From Acidobacteriota bacterium (GTDB lineage Bacteria > Acidobacteriota > Aminicenantia > Aminicenantales > Saccharicenantaceae): 39,293 bases of DNA. This document shows positions 8,289 to 17,649 of the stretch, piece after piece. The stretch lies in contig JAQULR010000001.1 in assembly GCA_028749205.1 (NCBI GenBank), forward strand, positions 139,833 through 179,125, read 5' to 3'. How positions within the stretch are numbered: the stretch's first letter is position 1; each line of letters opens with the position of its first letter. The notes below the pieces were generated by a model. The model ran no database searches. It had not been told where the DNA came from and worked only from the letters and a program-made list of their open reading frames with translations. Position numbers and translations under genes: made by a program.

Positions 8289-9142
8289 TTTAAGCCAATA
8301 TCAAGTTGATTTATGAAGAATCCAAAAATTTCTGATTTAATATTATATTCTTTTAAAGAATCTGCTGCTTTGTCCAGTAAGTCTTTTAGATACTGGACTG
8401 AGGCTGTTGGCCCGAGCCATCGAGCCATGTTCGGGAGAGAGGATCTCCTAAAGCTACCTCGGTCTTGATTAAAATCTGCAATATCATCTCTTAACTGAAA
8501 AGCCAGTCCTAAGAAAGTGCCGAATTTTTCTAAAGCCTCTACCTCAGCAAGCGAGGCTCCTCCCAGTCTGGCTCCGCTGGAGGCAGAAACTTTGATCAAA
8601 GGGGCAGTCTTTTTTAAGGCGATTTCCTGTAGGTCAGCCAGTTGTGGATTGTCCGGCTTAAAACTCATATCCAGCCACTGACCGGCGATTAAGCCGCGGG
8701 GACCGCTGGCGGCAGCAATGTCCTCTATAATCCGCTCTTTAACCTGATGGTTGCTAGCTGGAGTAGAGGCCCCAGCCAGGATTTCAAAAGCCATCGATAA
8801 CAAGCCATTACCAGCCAGAAGAGCCAGCGTCGGGCCAAACTGTTTATGACAGGAAGGCCGGCCTCTCCGGAAATCATCATTATCCATCAGAGGCAGGTCA
8901 TCATGTATAAGCGAATAATTATGAATAAGCTCTATGGAGCAGGCATATGGAAGCAACAGCTCCTCAGCTGCCCCGAAATTCTGGCCGCTGGCCAGAAGAA
9001 GTAGCGGCCGGAAGCGTTTTCCACCGTTCAGAACAGCATATCTCATAGCCTCAAAAACAGGTGAATTTTCAGCCTGGAGGTATAGAGCCAGGGCCTTGTC
9101 TATCCGGCCCTTTTTTTGTTTTAAATATTCTTCAGGATTCAT
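8285..9142 (-). CDS. ispA: Polyprenyl (farnesyl/geranylgeranyl) diphosphate synthase
   Basis: A 285-residue trans-prenyltransferase that chains isopentenyl units made by the MEP pathway. The first aspartate-rich motif is DDLPLMDNDD, followed by RRGRPSCHK. The second is QLRDDIADF. KRFRPLLLLAS near residue 42 is also conserved. The stretch after the second motif is less typical: the usual G-K lysine region reads SSLPNMARWLG. Product chain length cannot be set from sequence by eye. No clear SD precedes the ATG, 24 bases after xseB. Confidence 0.92.
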   Translation of the reverse strand: MNPEEYLKQKKGRIDKALALYLQAENSPVFEAMRYAVLNGGKRFRPLLLLASGQNFGAAEELLLPYACSIELIHNYSLIHDDLPLMDNDDFRRGRPSCHKQFGPTLALLAGNGLLSMAFEILAGASTPASNHQVKERIIEDIAAASGPRGLIAGQWLDMSFKPDNPQLADLQEIALKKTAPLIKVSASSGARLGGASLAEVEALEKFGTFLGLAFQLRDDIADFNQDRGSFRRSSLPNMARWLGPTASVQYLKDLLDKAADSLKEYNIKSEIFGFFINQLDIGLK

Positions 9143-9166
9143 GACTTAATAGCGATTAGTTTTTTT

Positions 9167-9457
9167 TTATACTTCCTCATCGTTTTTCCCCGGGCCTTCT
9201 TCCTCAGTTATGGCGTTAAATGTTTCTGGGTCAAAGTTTTGAGCCTTTAGCTCTCCCTTTTCATCCCTGAGCAGAATTTCGATTTTCTTTTCAGCTTTAT
9301 CCAGCTCAGACCTAAGAAACCTGGTAAGCTTGATGCCTTTTTCAAACAAGGCCAGAGATTCGTTTAAAGCCAGGCCGCCTTTTTCTAACTTGTTGACGAT
9401 CTGCTCGAGTTCGGCCAGTGCTTTTTCAAAATTCATCTCTTTTCCTTTGTTATTCAT
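9167..9457 (-). CDS. xseB: Exodeoxyribonuclease VII small subunit
   Basis: A 96-residue mostly helical protein with the XseB pattern: FEKALAELEQIVNKLEKG, LALNESLALFEKG and a short acidic tail. It combines with XseA into exonuclease VII, which degrades single-stranded DNA from both ends. Two in-frame starts each have an SD: the ATG at 9457 (AAGGAG, overlapping the xseA stop by 4 bases) and one seven codons later (AAGGA). The first is given. Confidence 0.93.
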   Translation of the reverse strand: MNNKGKEMNFEKALAELEQIVNKLEKGGLALNESLALFEKGIKLTRFLRSELDKAEKKIEILLRDEKGELKAQNFDPETFNAITEEEGPGKNDEEV

Positions 9458-10827
9458 TGGCTCTCCTTGATAAACTTAGATTCAATTTTTACCTTGGGGT
9501 CAACCTTTTTTACCTGGCAGCTAAGTTCTCCCCGGTAAAATGAAACTAAGACCTCTTCTCCGGGCTCTACCTCAGTGACTTTCTTAACCGGAAGAAGGAG
9601 ACCAGCTTTCCAGCAAATAGTATAACCCTTTTTTATTATGCTCAAAGGAGACAGATTTTCAAGAGAAGCAGCCAGCCTGCTCCAGGAAAAATTGAGGTCT
9701 TTGATTTTTAGCTGCATCAGGTGAGAGAGCTGCTGTAAAAAATATCTGGTTTGATTCTTATATTCGGCCATGTTTTCTTTTCTGTTCTGGAGAGCTTTCC
9801 AGGTCCGGCTATCCAGCTCATCCACTCGTTGAGTCAGAGTTAGCAGTTGAAACTTAAGGCTCTGGAGGATTCGTTCTTGGCCCAGGAGAGTAACCTTGCT
9901 TTTCTGGCCATCAATAAAATATTTTTCAAATTGGACCAGGCGGGTCAAGAGATTAGCTATTTTATCTCTAAACTCTTCTTCCCTGGATACTACCAATTCA
10001 GCGGCGGCTGAGGGAGTTGAGGCTCGGATATCAGCCACAAAATCGGCTATGGTGAAGTCGATTTCATGACCAACAGCTGAGATGACCGGTTTAGTTTTCA
10101 TACAATTAAAAATAGCTCTGGCCACCACCTCTTCATTAAAAGCCCAGAGGTCTTCAATTGACCCACCTCCCCGACCTACGATGACCACATCGATATCATC
10201 TCGGTCTTTAAAATAATTCAGACCTTCAGCTATATTCTGAGCTGCTTCTTCACCCTGAACGAGGGTCGGATATATGATGATTTGCAGACGGTTAAATCGT
10301 CGTTCAATTATCCGGAGAATATCCCTGATGGCTGCACCGGTGGGCGAAGTCACCAGACCAATTTTTTTAGGTAAAAGAGGCAACTTTTTTTTGTGTTTCG
10401 GGTCGAAAAGTCCTTCAGCCTCCAGCCTGGCTTTCAACTGCTCAAAGGCTAATTGCAGAGCTCCTTTTCCTCTTGGTTCAAGTTTTTCTACTACCAGTTG
10501 GTAGTCACCGTTTTTTTCATAGACAGTGATTCGTCCACCACAGACTACTTTTAGACCATCCTGGAGTTCAAACTTAGGTAAAAGATTAGTCTTCTTTATT
10601 TCTGAATTAATCCGGTTAGCATTAGCCCTGAACATCACCGCCCGAAGTTGAGCATTCTCATCCTTAAGGGTAAAATAGTAGTGGCCTGATGATGGTATCC
10701 TCAGATTGGAGATTTCCCCTTCAACCCAGACAAATGGAAAAGAATTTTCTATCTCCAGACGGATCAATCTGGTCAATTGACTGACAGTGTAAACCTGATC
10801 CTGGGAAATTAGCCTTTCATTCCCCAC
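9454..10827 (-). CDS. xseA: Exodeoxyribonuclease VII large subunit
   Basis: A 457-residue catalytic subunit. An N-terminal OB-fold (VEGEISNLRIPSSGHYYFTLKD) is followed by the catalytic domain with GLVTSPTGAAIRDIL, VDVVIVGRGGGSIEDLWAFN-type glycine motif and ISAVGHEIDFTIADFVADI, then a coiled-coil region. The start is GTG with GAGG six bases upstream, and it overlaps ymdB by 11 bases. It forms a coupled pair with xseB. Confidence 0.96.
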   Translation of the reverse strand: MGNERLISQDQVYTVSQLTRLIRLEIENSFPFVWVEGEISNLRIPSSGHYYFTLKDENAQLRAVMFRANANRINSEIKKTNLLPKFELQDGLKVVCGGRITVYEKNGDYQLVVEKLEPRGKGALQLAFEQLKARLEAEGLFDPKHKKKLPLLPKKIGLVTSPTGAAIRDILRIIERRFNRLQIIIYPTLVQGEEAAQNIAEGLNYFKDRDDIDVVIVGRGGGSIEDLWAFNEEVVARAIFNCMKTKPVISAVGHEIDFTIADFVADIRASTPSAAAELVVSREEEFRDKIANLLTRLVQFEKYFIDGQKSKVTLLGQERILQSLKFQLLTLTQRVDELDSRTWKALQNRKENMAEYKNQTRYFLQQLSHLMQLKIKDLNFSWSRLAASLENLSPLSIIKKGYTICWKAGLLLPVKKVTEVEPGEEVLVSFYRGELSCQVKKVDPKVKIESKFIKESQ

Positions 10828-11620
10828 TTTTTTCCTCAGTTATTAGCTCACGACTTATAGATAGGGCTTTTCCAGTATCCGGGTCAAGAGTTATAAAAAC
10901 TGCGCTTAGCATCAGGCCGTCTTTAGCTGGTTCAAAATGCTGGGGCCGAGAAGTCAAGAATCGACGTATGGCCTGCTCAGGTCTCATCCCGATAACTGAA
11001 TTCAGACCTCCAGCCATACCGACATCAGTTATGTAGGCAGTCCCTTTAGGTAAAATTCTCTCATCAGCTGTGGGAATATGAGTGTGAGTGCCGATAACTG
11101 CCGAGGCCTGGCCATCAAGATACCACCCCAGCGCCTGTTTTTCCGAGGTAGCTTCAGCGTGAAAATCTATGATTATGATTGGGGTGGCCGGTTTAATAGT
11201 TTCCAGCAGGCGGTCGGCCTGAAGAAAAGGACAGTCAATTGGCTCCATGAAGACCCGACCCTGCAGGTTCAGGACTGCCACCTTGATTCCTGTTTCATTC
11301 TGGTAAAGGTGATAACCATGACCTGGATTGCTAGCTGGATAGTTAGCTGGCCGTAACAGACGAGGTTCTTTTTCCAGGTAATTCAGGACTTCCTTTTTAT
11401 CCCAGATGTGATTACCGGAAGTTAGAACATCCACCTGAAAAAACAGCTCTTTTCCTATTTCCTCAGTTAGCCCGTTGCCCCCAGCGGCGTTCTCGGCATT
11501 GGCTATCACTAAGTCGGGCCGGTATTTTTTCCTGAGCTGAGGCAGAAATCTGGCTAAGGCCTGTCGTCCAGGGCGGCCAATGAGATCACCTATAAACAGG
11601 ACGGAAAATTTATTTAGCAT
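10817..11620 (-). CDS. ymdB: YmdB-type calcineurin-like metallophosphoesterase
   Basis: A 267-residue protein opening with [16 protein letters not shown] and [12 protein letters not shown], then [11 protein letters not shown], and later [17 protein letters not shown] and [14 protein letters not shown], which supply the dimetal ligands (Asp, Asn and His). These are hallmarks of the YmdB (TIGR00282) family; the Bacillus and Deinococcus members hydrolyse 2',3'-cyclic nucleotides. It starts inside the end of rny (11-base overlap). The rny-ymdB pairing is widely conserved and fits a link between RNA turnover and cyclic nucleotide removal. Confidence 0.93.
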   Translation of the reverse strand: MLNKFSVLFIGDLIGRPGRQALARFLPQLRKKYRPDLVIANAENAAGGNGLTEEIGKELFFQVDVLTSGNHIWDKKEVLNYLEKEPRLLRPANYPASNPGHGYHLYQNETGIKVAVLNLQGRVFMEPIDCPFLQADRLLETIKPATPIIIIDFHAEATSEKQALGWYLDGQASAVIGTHTHIPTADERILPKGTAYITDVGMAGGLNSVIGMRPEQAIRRFLTSRPQHFEPAKDGLMLSAVFITLDPDTGKALSISRELITEEKSGE

Positions 11621-13172
11621 ACTCCACCGCTCTCATCTCTCTGATGACCATAACCTTGATCTGCCCAGGATAATCCAGTTCATCTTTGATTTTCTGAGCA
11701 ATATCCCTGGCAATTACGGTGGCTCGGTCATCCGATATTTTTTGGGCGTCTACGATAATCCTGATTTCTCTTCCTGCTTGCAAAGCAAAAGCTTTGGCCA
11801 CACCGTCAAAGGAAGTAGCGATCTGTTCTAACTTTTCCAACCTCTGGATATAAGTTTCCAGGAGCTCTCGCCTGGCTCCAGGTCTGGCGGCTGAGAGAGT
11901 ATCGGCAGCCTGCACCAGCACAGCCTCCACTGAGGGGAAATCTATATCCCGGTGATGAGAGGCAATTGCCTGAATCACCGCTTCAGATTCACCGTACTTT
12001 TTGGTTAGCTCGACTGAAAGTTCAGTATGGGTACCTTCATAATCTTTATCAACGGCTTTTCCGATATCGTGCAGCAACCCGGCCCGCAGAGCCACGTTGA
12101 CCTCTGCTCCGAGCTCCTTGGCCATAAGGGCCGAGAGCCTGGCTACTTCTTTGGAATGTTGCAGGACATTCTGTCCGTAGCTCGTACGGTACTTGAGTTT
12201 ACCCAAGTATTTAACCAGCTCGGGATGCATGTTCTGAATACCAAGTTCATAGAGAGTATTTTCCCCTTCCTGTTTGATTTTTTCTTCTAGTTCTACCTTG
12301 ACCTGTTCTACGATATCTTCAATCCTGGCCGGATGGATCCGGCCATCAGCGACCAGTTTTTCAATGGCCATTTTGGCTAACTCTCTTCTTAGCGGATCAA
12401 AGCTGGAAAGGATGACTGCTTCCGGGGTATCGTCAACGATGATATCCACCCCAGTGGCCATTTCTAAAGCCCTGATATTACGACCTTCGCGTCCAATTAT
12501 TCGGCCTTTCATATCATCTGAGGGCAGGTCTACGACCGAAACGGTAGTTTCTACCACATGATCGGCGGCCGATCGCTGGACAGCATTAGAAATTATTTCT
12601 TTGGCTAAGGCTTTGCTCTTTTCTCGAGTTTCTTCTTCTATTCTTCTGATAGCCTGGGCGGCCTGGAGTTTGGCTTCATCTTCAATTCTTCTTATTAGCA
12701 TGTTTTTAGCTTCTTCCTGGCTGAGGCCAGACAGGTGCTCTAAAATCTCGGTCTGCTTCTGAAGAGTTTCATTTATCTTTTGCTCCAGAGACTCGAGTTC
12801 CTTCTCCTTAACATACAGCCGACGCTCTTTCCCTGAAAGTTCGCGCTCTTTTCTCTCCAGATTCTGTAATCGTCGTTCGAGAGCTTCTTCTTTATTAAGG
12901 AGACGGCGTTCCAGCTCGCTCAGTTTTCGTCTTTTTTCTCTGGTCTGAAGTTCAAACTCGGCTTGACGGGCAGCATCCTTTTCCTGGACTTCAGCCTCCG
13001 CCAGTTTTTTTATCTTTTCAACTTCTTCGGCAGCCCGAGCCAGGATTTCCTTAGCTTGAGCCTCGGAGCGCAACAGGCCTTTCAGACCACGGTTTCTTTT
13101 AAGAAGAATGAAAATAAAAACTAAGAAAATTAAAGATAAAAGGGGAATTCCCCAAACTAATATGGCCTCCAT
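11610..13172 (-). CDS. rny: Ribonuclease Y
   Basis: A membrane-anchored endoribonuclease of 520 residues, the same length as the Bacillus enzyme. The order is an N-terminal membrane helix (about 4-24), a long Lys/Glu-rich coiled coil (30-200), a KH domain ([18 protein letters not shown]), and an HD domain with [10 protein letters not shown] and SHH. I chose the ATG at 13172, seven bases after GAGGAGG, over the TTG two codons earlier. Its leader can fold into alternative hairpins that touch the SD. It heads the rny-ymdB-xseA-xseB segment. Confidence 0.97.
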   Translation of the reverse strand: MEAILVWGIPLLSLIFLVFIFILLKRNRGLKGLLRSEAQAKEILARAAEEVEKIKKLAEAEVQEKDAARQAEFELQTREKRRKLSELERRLLNKEEALERRLQNLERKERELSGKERRLYVKEKELESLEQKINETLQKQTEILEHLSGLSQEEAKNMLIRRIEDEAKLQAAQAIRRIEEETREKSKALAKEIISNAVQRSAADHVVETTVSVVDLPSDDMKGRIIGREGRNIRALEMATGVDIIVDDTPEAVILSSFDPLRRELAKMAIEKLVADGRIHPARIEDIVEQVKVELEEKIKQEGENTLYELGIQNMHPELVKYLGKLKYRTSYGQNVLQHSKEVARLSALMAKELGAEVNVALRAGLLHDIGKAVDKDYEGTHTELSVELTKKYGESEAVIQAIASHHRDIDFPSVEAVLVQAADTLSAARPGARRELLETYIQRLEKLEQIATSFDGVAKAFALQAGREIRIIVDAQKISDDRATVIARDIAQKIKDELDYPGQIKVMVIREMRAVEYAK

Positions 13173-13179
13173 CTTCAAA

Positions 13180-13236
13180 CCTCCTCACCGGACCACTGGG
13201 TCAAAGGAGTACTGGTGAGGTCAGGCCATCACCCAG
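13180..13236 (-). promoter_or_regulatory. rny leader with two mutually exclusive hairpins over the SD
   Basis: On the minus strand, CTGGGTGA (13236-13229) can pair with TCACCAG (13218-13212), with one G bulged. Alternatively CCTCACC (13220-13214) pairs with GGTGAGG (13189-13183), which covers part of the GAGGAGG SD (13186-13180); a GACC-CAGT-GGTC hairpin can stack inside it. The two outer stems share bases, so only one can form. The pairings are read directly from sequence; regulation of rny is inference. Confidence 0.4.
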
Positions 13237-13361
13237 AAAAGATTTCAGGCTCCAGCCCCTTAAGACTGCAGGAACAATGAAAATATCTCTTGTCGTTCTT
13301 TATTGAATCGCCAGACTGATAGTCTAATCTATCAAAAGAGCAAAAAATAATAATTTCTGAA

Positions 13362-13691
13362 TTAAGGGGTAATTTTTCCCAGAGTCTCAAAATCATTCTC
13401 ATTTTCTTTCACCTGATCCTCAATCTGGGCCAGCTCCGTCTCCAGACGGTTAAGAGCTTTTCTCAGTTGATCAATGCTATTTTCTGAGACAAATAATTCA
13501 TCAGCAATGTTCAAGGCTGTTAGGACGGCAATTTTAGCCACATCTGACGACCTTGATTTCACGGAAACCTCACGCATTTTCCGATCTACATAAGCAGCCA
13601 ACTGGCCTATATATTTCTCGCTTTCATCTCCTTTGACACAGATCCTGTATTTATTTCCGAAAACTTCAATCTCAATTATTTTCTCTTTCAT
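13362..13691 (-). CDS. zapA: Cell division protein ZapA
   Basis: A 109-residue protein with the ZapA head (EIEVFGNKYRICVKGDE, YIGQLAAYVDRKMREV), then VAKIAVLTALNIADELF and a C-terminal coiled coil. ZapA cross-links FtsZ filaments at the division site. It overlaps the upstream coiled-coil gene by 4 bases (ATGA). It is followed by a 189-base non-coding stretch before rny, the position where many proteobacteria carry 6S RNA. Confidence 0.92.
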   Translation of the reverse strand: MKEKIIEIEVFGNKYRICVKGDESEKYIGQLAAYVDRKMREVSVKSRSSDVAKIAVLTALNIADELFVSENSIDQLRKALNRLETELAQIEDQVKENENDFETLGKITP

Positions 13692-13948
13692 ATACCCAAC
13701 TTTTCCATCTGAGTGACCAAGCCTTCGATCCTTGTCTTCACGGCCTCTTTTTCTTGCCGCAGCCTCTTTATTTCTTCTTCTAGAGTCTCAAAGGCCTTCA
13801 GTTTTTCTTGCAACTCTTTTTTCTCAGCTTTTAAAAGCTTTAGCTCATCTTTAAGATGAGCATTTTCTGAAGAAAGTCGGGAAAAATGCTCAACAATTTG
13901 TGCTACTTTGCCCTCAAGTATTTTAATCTGCTCCAGCTCTGATGTCAA
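13688..13948 (-). CDS. Small coiled-coil protein, ZapB-like
   Basis: An 86-residue protein that is almost entirely heptad-type coiled coil (about residues 5-82), rich in Glu, Lys and Leu, without enzymatic motifs. Position directly before zapA suggests a ZapB-like partner in the FtsZ ring. Coiled-coil composition alone cannot prove that. The start is TTG with AAGGAGG five bases upstream, 10 bases after pheT. The 3' end is coupled to zapA. Confidence 0.75.
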   Translation of the reverse strand: MTSELEQIKILEGKVAQIVEHFSRLSSENAHLKDELKLLKAEKKELQEKLKAFETLEEEIKRLRQEKEAVKTRIEGLVTQMEKLGI

Positions 13949-13958
13949 TCTTTCCTCC

Positions 13959-16001
13959 TTACCTCAAAGTAATCTTAAGCGAAGATTTTAGCTGGGAAAT
14001 GATTTCCTGTATGATCCGATCCACTTCTTCTGTCTGAAGAGTCCGGTCTGAATGTCTAAAGAAAAATCTGACTGAATAACTGATGGTCCCTGGAACCAAC
14101 GATTTTCTTTGAAATCGGTCATAAATCGTAAATTTCTCAAGATAGGGGACAGGGAGCTTTTCCAGTTGCTGTTTTATTTGCTGGTAGGGTATGGCTGCAT
14201 CTATCAGAAAAGATAGGTCGCGGCTTATGCCCGGGAATTTTGGTATGGCTTGAAACTTAAAAGGTCTGGGCTGCCTCTGGAGAAGCTCAGCTAAGTCAAT
14301 TTCAGCACAGAATACCGGTCTTTCCAGGTCATAGTTTCTGGCCAGGTCAGTTTTCAACAGACCTATCAAACCCACAGTGTCTTGTTTCAACAAAACTTCA
14401 AGAGACTGACCAGATTGGAAAAACGGATGTTCTATAGGCTCAAAAGAAGGAGAATCATAGCCGAGATAAGTGAACAAATCTTCTATGGCCCCCTTGAGAA
14501 CAAAAAAATCAGTTTCTTGTTCCGGCTGCTTCCAGGTGCGCTGTGACCTTAATCCACCCGTCAGGATTCCCAGCTTCAGCCTTTCCCGGTGAAGGTTGTC
14601 CTGTTCAAGAGAATATACATTTCCCACCTCAAAGATATGGACCCCCTCAGCTTCCCGGTTAAAATTCCAAACCGCATTTTCCACTAACCCGGGGAGTAGG
14701 GAGGTTCTCAGAACTGACATCTTTGAAGAAACAGGGTTCTGGAGTTTGATGGCCTGGAAGCCGCTCTGCCAGAGCTGTTCTTTTTCCGGGTCGGCAAAGC
14801 TGAAGTTAATAACCTCATCAAAACCGTGATGAAACAAGATTTCCCTCAAGCCCCAGATTCTCTCTCTTTTTCTTTCACCCGGGAGGGTAAAAGAATTAGC
14901 CGGGGTTACCTGACTTGGAATTCGGTCATAACCATAAAATCTAGCAATTTCCTCTATAAGATCGGCTTCCCTTTCCAGGTCTACCCTGAAAGTAGGGATT
15001 TCTGCTATCCAGAAATTCTCGTTCTGTTCTTTAAGCTTAAGACCTAGTCCGGTTAGAGTCCTGACTACGAAGTCAGGTTCAACTGTTATTCCCAGAAGAC
15101 CATTGATTTTTTTGAGTCTCAGGTTGACCGTTTTTGGCCTCCGGGGCATTGGATAGGCATCAAACAAACCCTGGGAAACCCGGCCCCCAAACTCACAGAG
15201 AACAGAGGCGGTCATGCTGGCCCCAACCGGGGCTGCGTTGATATCTGCTCCTCTTTCGAACCGGTAGGAAGCGTCAGTGCTCAAGCCCAATTTTTTGGCA
15301 GTCTGTCGGATAGAGGTAGGATTAAAATTAGCACTTTCTATGAAAACGTCAGTTGTCGTCTCAGTAATACCTGATTCTTCTCCTCCAATTACCCCAGCCA
15401 CTGCCAGAGGTTTGTTCTGATCGGCAATAACCAGCATCTCTGGGGTCAATTCTACCTGGGAGCCTTCCAGCGTGCGGAGGCACTCTCCTTTTCTGGCTTT
15501 TCTGATCTTAATCTGGCCTCCCTCTATTCTGCTGAGATCAAAAGTATGAATTGGCTGAGCCAGAGAAAAACAAACATAATTACTGACATCAACTACATTA
15601 TTTATAGGTCTCAGGCCAATAGCTTCTATTCTTTTTCTTAACCATTCCGGGGAAGGCCCGACCTTAAGCCCTTTAACCACCAGACCGCAATAACGAGGGC
15701 AGAGCAGAGGCTCCTGAATCTGGACATCAATCAAATCTGTGGTAGCCTCCTCCAGCATTTGAACCCGCCAACTTCTGGTTTTTATTGGTAGACCCAGTAA
15801 GGTTGCTATCTCTCTGGCTACCCCCAGGTGGCCAAGAGTATCAGGTCGGTTGGCATAAGTTTCGATATCATAAATAATATCCTCATCAGTTTTTTTAATA
15901 GTCTCCACCATCAGGCCGATCTGATTTAAGCAATCAGCCAGTTCTTCAGGGCTCAGGCTGAGATCTATGAATTCTTTTAGCCAGGAATAGCATATTTTCA
16001 T
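13959..16001 (-). CDS. pheT: Phenylalanyl-tRNA synthetase beta subunit, short form
   Basis: A beta subunit of 680 residues, about 110-120 shorter than the usual bacterial form. Domain B1 begins [13 protein letters not shown] but runs straight from ETIKKTDEDIIYDIE into ANRPDTLGHLGVAREIA. The EMAPII-like tRNA-binding OB domain (B2), normally inserted there, is absent. The B3/B4 editing region (KARKGE, RTLEGS, AGVIGGEESGI), B5, the synthetase-like core and the C-terminal FDX-ACB domain (KFPGISRDLSFLID) are all present. It overlaps pheS by 4 bases. It should still form the alpha2-beta2 enzyme. Confidence 0.94.
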   Translation of the reverse strand: MKICYSWLKEFIDLSLSPEELADCLNQIGLMVETIKKTDEDIIYDIETYANRPDTLGHLGVAREIATLLGLPIKTRSWRVQMLEEATTDLIDVQIQEPLLCPRYCGLVVKGLKVGPSPEWLRKRIEAIGLRPINNVVDVSNYVCFSLAQPIHTFDLSRIEGGQIKIRKARKGECLRTLEGSQVELTPEMLVIADQNKPLAVAGVIGGEESGITETTTDVFIESANFNPTSIRQTAKKLGLSTDASYRFERGADINAAPVGASMTASVLCEFGGRVSQGLFDAYPMPRRPKTVNLRLKKINGLLGITVEPDFVVRTLTGLGLKLKEQNENFWIAEIPTFRVDLEREADLIEEIARFYGYDRIPSQVTPANSFTLPGERKRERIWGLREILFHHGFDEVINFSFADPEKEQLWQSGFQAIKLQNPVSSKMSVLRTSLLPGLVENAVWNFNREAEGVHIFEVGNVYSLEQDNLHRERLKLGILTGGLRSQRTWKQPEQETDFFVLKGAIEDLFTYLGYDSPSFEPIEHPFFQSGQSLEVLLKQDTVGLIGLLKTDLARNYDLERPVFCAEIDLAELLQRQPRPFKFQAIPKFPGISRDLSFLIDAAIPYQQIKQQLEKLPVPYLEKFTIYDRFQRKSLVPGTISYSVRFFFRHSDRTLQTEEVDRIIQEIISQLKSSLKITLR

Positions 16002-17044
16002 TTTCGATTAAACTGCCTTATAAATCTCAAGTCGTTTTCATAAAAGTATCGCATTTCAGGGATCTGGAAGGCAAACATGGCAGTCCGATCGATCCCGAGG
16101 CCAAAGGCCCAGCCAGAATAAATTTCCGGGTCGATATTAACATTTTTGAAAACCTGAGGGTCGACCATCCCCGACCCGAGTATTTCCTTCCAGCCACTGC
16201 CACCACAAACTCGGCATTCAGGATTCTGCCCACGGCAAACTATACACTCGATGTCAACTTCAGCCGAGGGCTCGGTAAAAGGGAAAAAGCTTGGACGAAA
16301 GCGCAATCGAATTTTTTCCCCGAATAGGGCTTTAAGAAAAAATTCCAAAGTACCTTTAAGATGGGCAAAAGTAATCCCCTTATCAACTACCAGGCCTTCA
16401 ACCTGGTAAAACATAGGCAAGTGAGTGGGGTCAGGAGTCTCTCTCCTGAAAACCCTTCCTGGTATGATAATTCTAAGAGGTGGTTTCTTTTTTTCCATCA
16501 CCCGTATTTGAACAGGAGAAGTATGGGTCCGGAGTAGTAGTTTGTCGTTGATGTAAAGGGTGTCCCAGCTGTCTCTGGCTGGATGATCAGGGGGGAAGTT
16601 TAAAGCTTCAAAGTTGTAATAATCGGTTTCTATTTCAGGGCCCTCTTCCACGGAAAAACCCATGGAAATAAAGATATTTTCAATCTTTCGCTCGAAAAGA
16701 GTGATCGGATGAGGTGCCCCCCAGTAAAGCTGCCTTCCGGGCAGAGTTAGATCCTCAATCGGGGTGATTGTTCCTGAAACTGGAAAGTTCTTCTCCAGCT
16801 CAGACAACTTACTCTGAATTTCAGTCTTAAATTCGTTTAGCACTCGGCCAGCAGTCTTTTTCTCTTCCGGGCTCAAATTTTTGAACTCTTCAAAAAGAAG
16901 AGTCAAATAACCCTTCTTTCGTCCGAGGAAGAGCTGTCGTAATTCTTCTACCTGCTGGCTTTCTTTAACCGCGGCAGCCCGGTCGAAGAAGAGCTGGCGG
17001 TAGTTATTTATTTTGTCCTGCAGGGTGCTCATATCTCCGGTCAA
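15998..17044 (-). CDS. pheS: Phenylalanyl-tRNA synthetase alpha subunit
   Basis: A class II catalytic subunit of normal size (about 345 residues). It has an N-terminal coiled coil, then motif 2 [32 protein letters not shown] and a Cys pair region ([19 protein letters not shown]) common in bacterial PheS, then motif 3 [14 protein letters not shown]. The TTG at 17044 overlaps the rplT stop (TTTGA); an ATG at 17032 also fits the family N-terminus. Neither has a good SD, so the start is uncertain by four codons. Confidence 0.95.
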   Translation of the reverse strand: MTGDMSTLQDKINNYRQLFFDRAAAVKESQQVEELRQLFLGRKKGYLTLLFEEFKNLSPEEKKTAGRVLNEFKTEIQSKLSELEKNFPVSGTITPIEDLTLPGRQLYWGAPHPITLFERKIENIFISMGFSVEEGPEIETDYYNFEALNFPPDHPARDSWDTLYINDKLLLRTHTSPVQIRVMEKKKPPLRIIIPGRVFRRETPDPTHLPMFYQVEGLVVDKGITFAHLKGTLEFFLKALFGEKIRLRFRPSFFPFTEPSAEVDIECIVCRGQNPECRVCGGSGWKEILGSGMVDPQVFKNVNIDPEIYSGWAFGLGIDRTAMFAFQIPEMRYFYENDLRFIRQFNRK

Positions 17045-17397
17045 ACCTTGGATTGCTTTACTCGGTCAGCCAGAAAAGAAAAGGTTTGGGGAGCAGACAC
17101 AGCGATTTCTGCCAGGATTTTCCGGTCCAGGTCGATATTCAGGGTTTTAAGACCTTTGATAAACTGGCTGTAGGACAGGCCATTATTTTCAGCGGCTGCT
17201 TTTATTCTAATAATCCAGAGCTGGCGAAAATCCCTTTTCTTGGTTCTGCGGTCGCGATAGGCATACTGCAGACCTTTTTCAACCGTCTCTTTGGCAGTCC
17301 GGTAATTACTCTTCTTGGCTCCTCGGTATCCCTTTGATAGTTTTAATATCTTTTTTCTTCGTTCTTTTTTCTTATAACTTCTTTTCACTCTTGGCAC
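17041..17397 (-). CDS. rplT: 50S ribosomal protein L20
   Basis: A basic 118-residue protein with the L20 signature: [48 protein letters not shown] and [12 protein letters not shown]. It binds 23S rRNA early in 50S assembly, and in other bacteria it also represses its own operon. The start is GTG with AAGGAG at 7-base spacing. It follows rpmI by 51 bases. Confidence 0.97.
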   Translation of the reverse strand: MPRVKRSYKKKERRKKILKLSKGYRGAKKSNYRTAKETVEKGLQYAYRDRRTKKRDFRQLWIIRIKAAAENNGLSYSQFIKGLKTLNIDLDRKILAEIAVSAPQTFSFLADRVKQSKV

Positions 17398-17448
17398 TTC
17401 GGATCTCCTTTCTGAAAGATTGGCTCAACAGTTGGCCCGGGGGGTCTC

Positions 17449-17649
17449 CTAAAAATCATATGGTAACATTTTCTTAACCAGGCGGCGGTCGGCCGGGCTA
17501 ACCTCAGCCTGTCGGCCAAGCTGCCGGATTCTTTTAGCTGATTTCTTAGTCAGAATGTGGCTCTTGTTGGCTTTTTTGTGCAAAACCTTTTTACTGGCTG
17601 TTATCTTGAACCTCTTTCTGGCTGCTCTTTTGGTTTTTAGTTTGGGCAT
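17449..17649 (-). CDS. rpmI: 50S ribosomal protein L35
   Basis: A 66-residue, very basic protein with the L35 pattern: PKLKTKRAARKRFKIT near the N-terminus and SHILTKKSAKRIRQL in the middle. The ATG has AGGAGG five bases upstream. Both the SD and the first 59 bases lie inside the infC coding region, so its translation is likely coupled to that of infC. Confidence 0.96.
   Translation of the reverse strand: MPKLKTKRAARKRFKITASKKVLHKKANKSHILTKKSAKRIRQLGRQAEVSPADRRLVKKMLPYDF

Noticed and set aside
13173-13178. rny start at TTG 13178
   Set aside because: ATG 13172 has the ideal SD spacing and gives the typical 520-residue length.
13173-13361. 6S RNA on the plus strand, because CCCCTTAAGACTGCAGG resembles the E. 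coli 6S segment GCCTTAAAACTGCG
   Set aside because: The match is short, the strand is opposite to zapA, and I could not draw the closing stem and central bubble. It is left as a search to run, not annotated.
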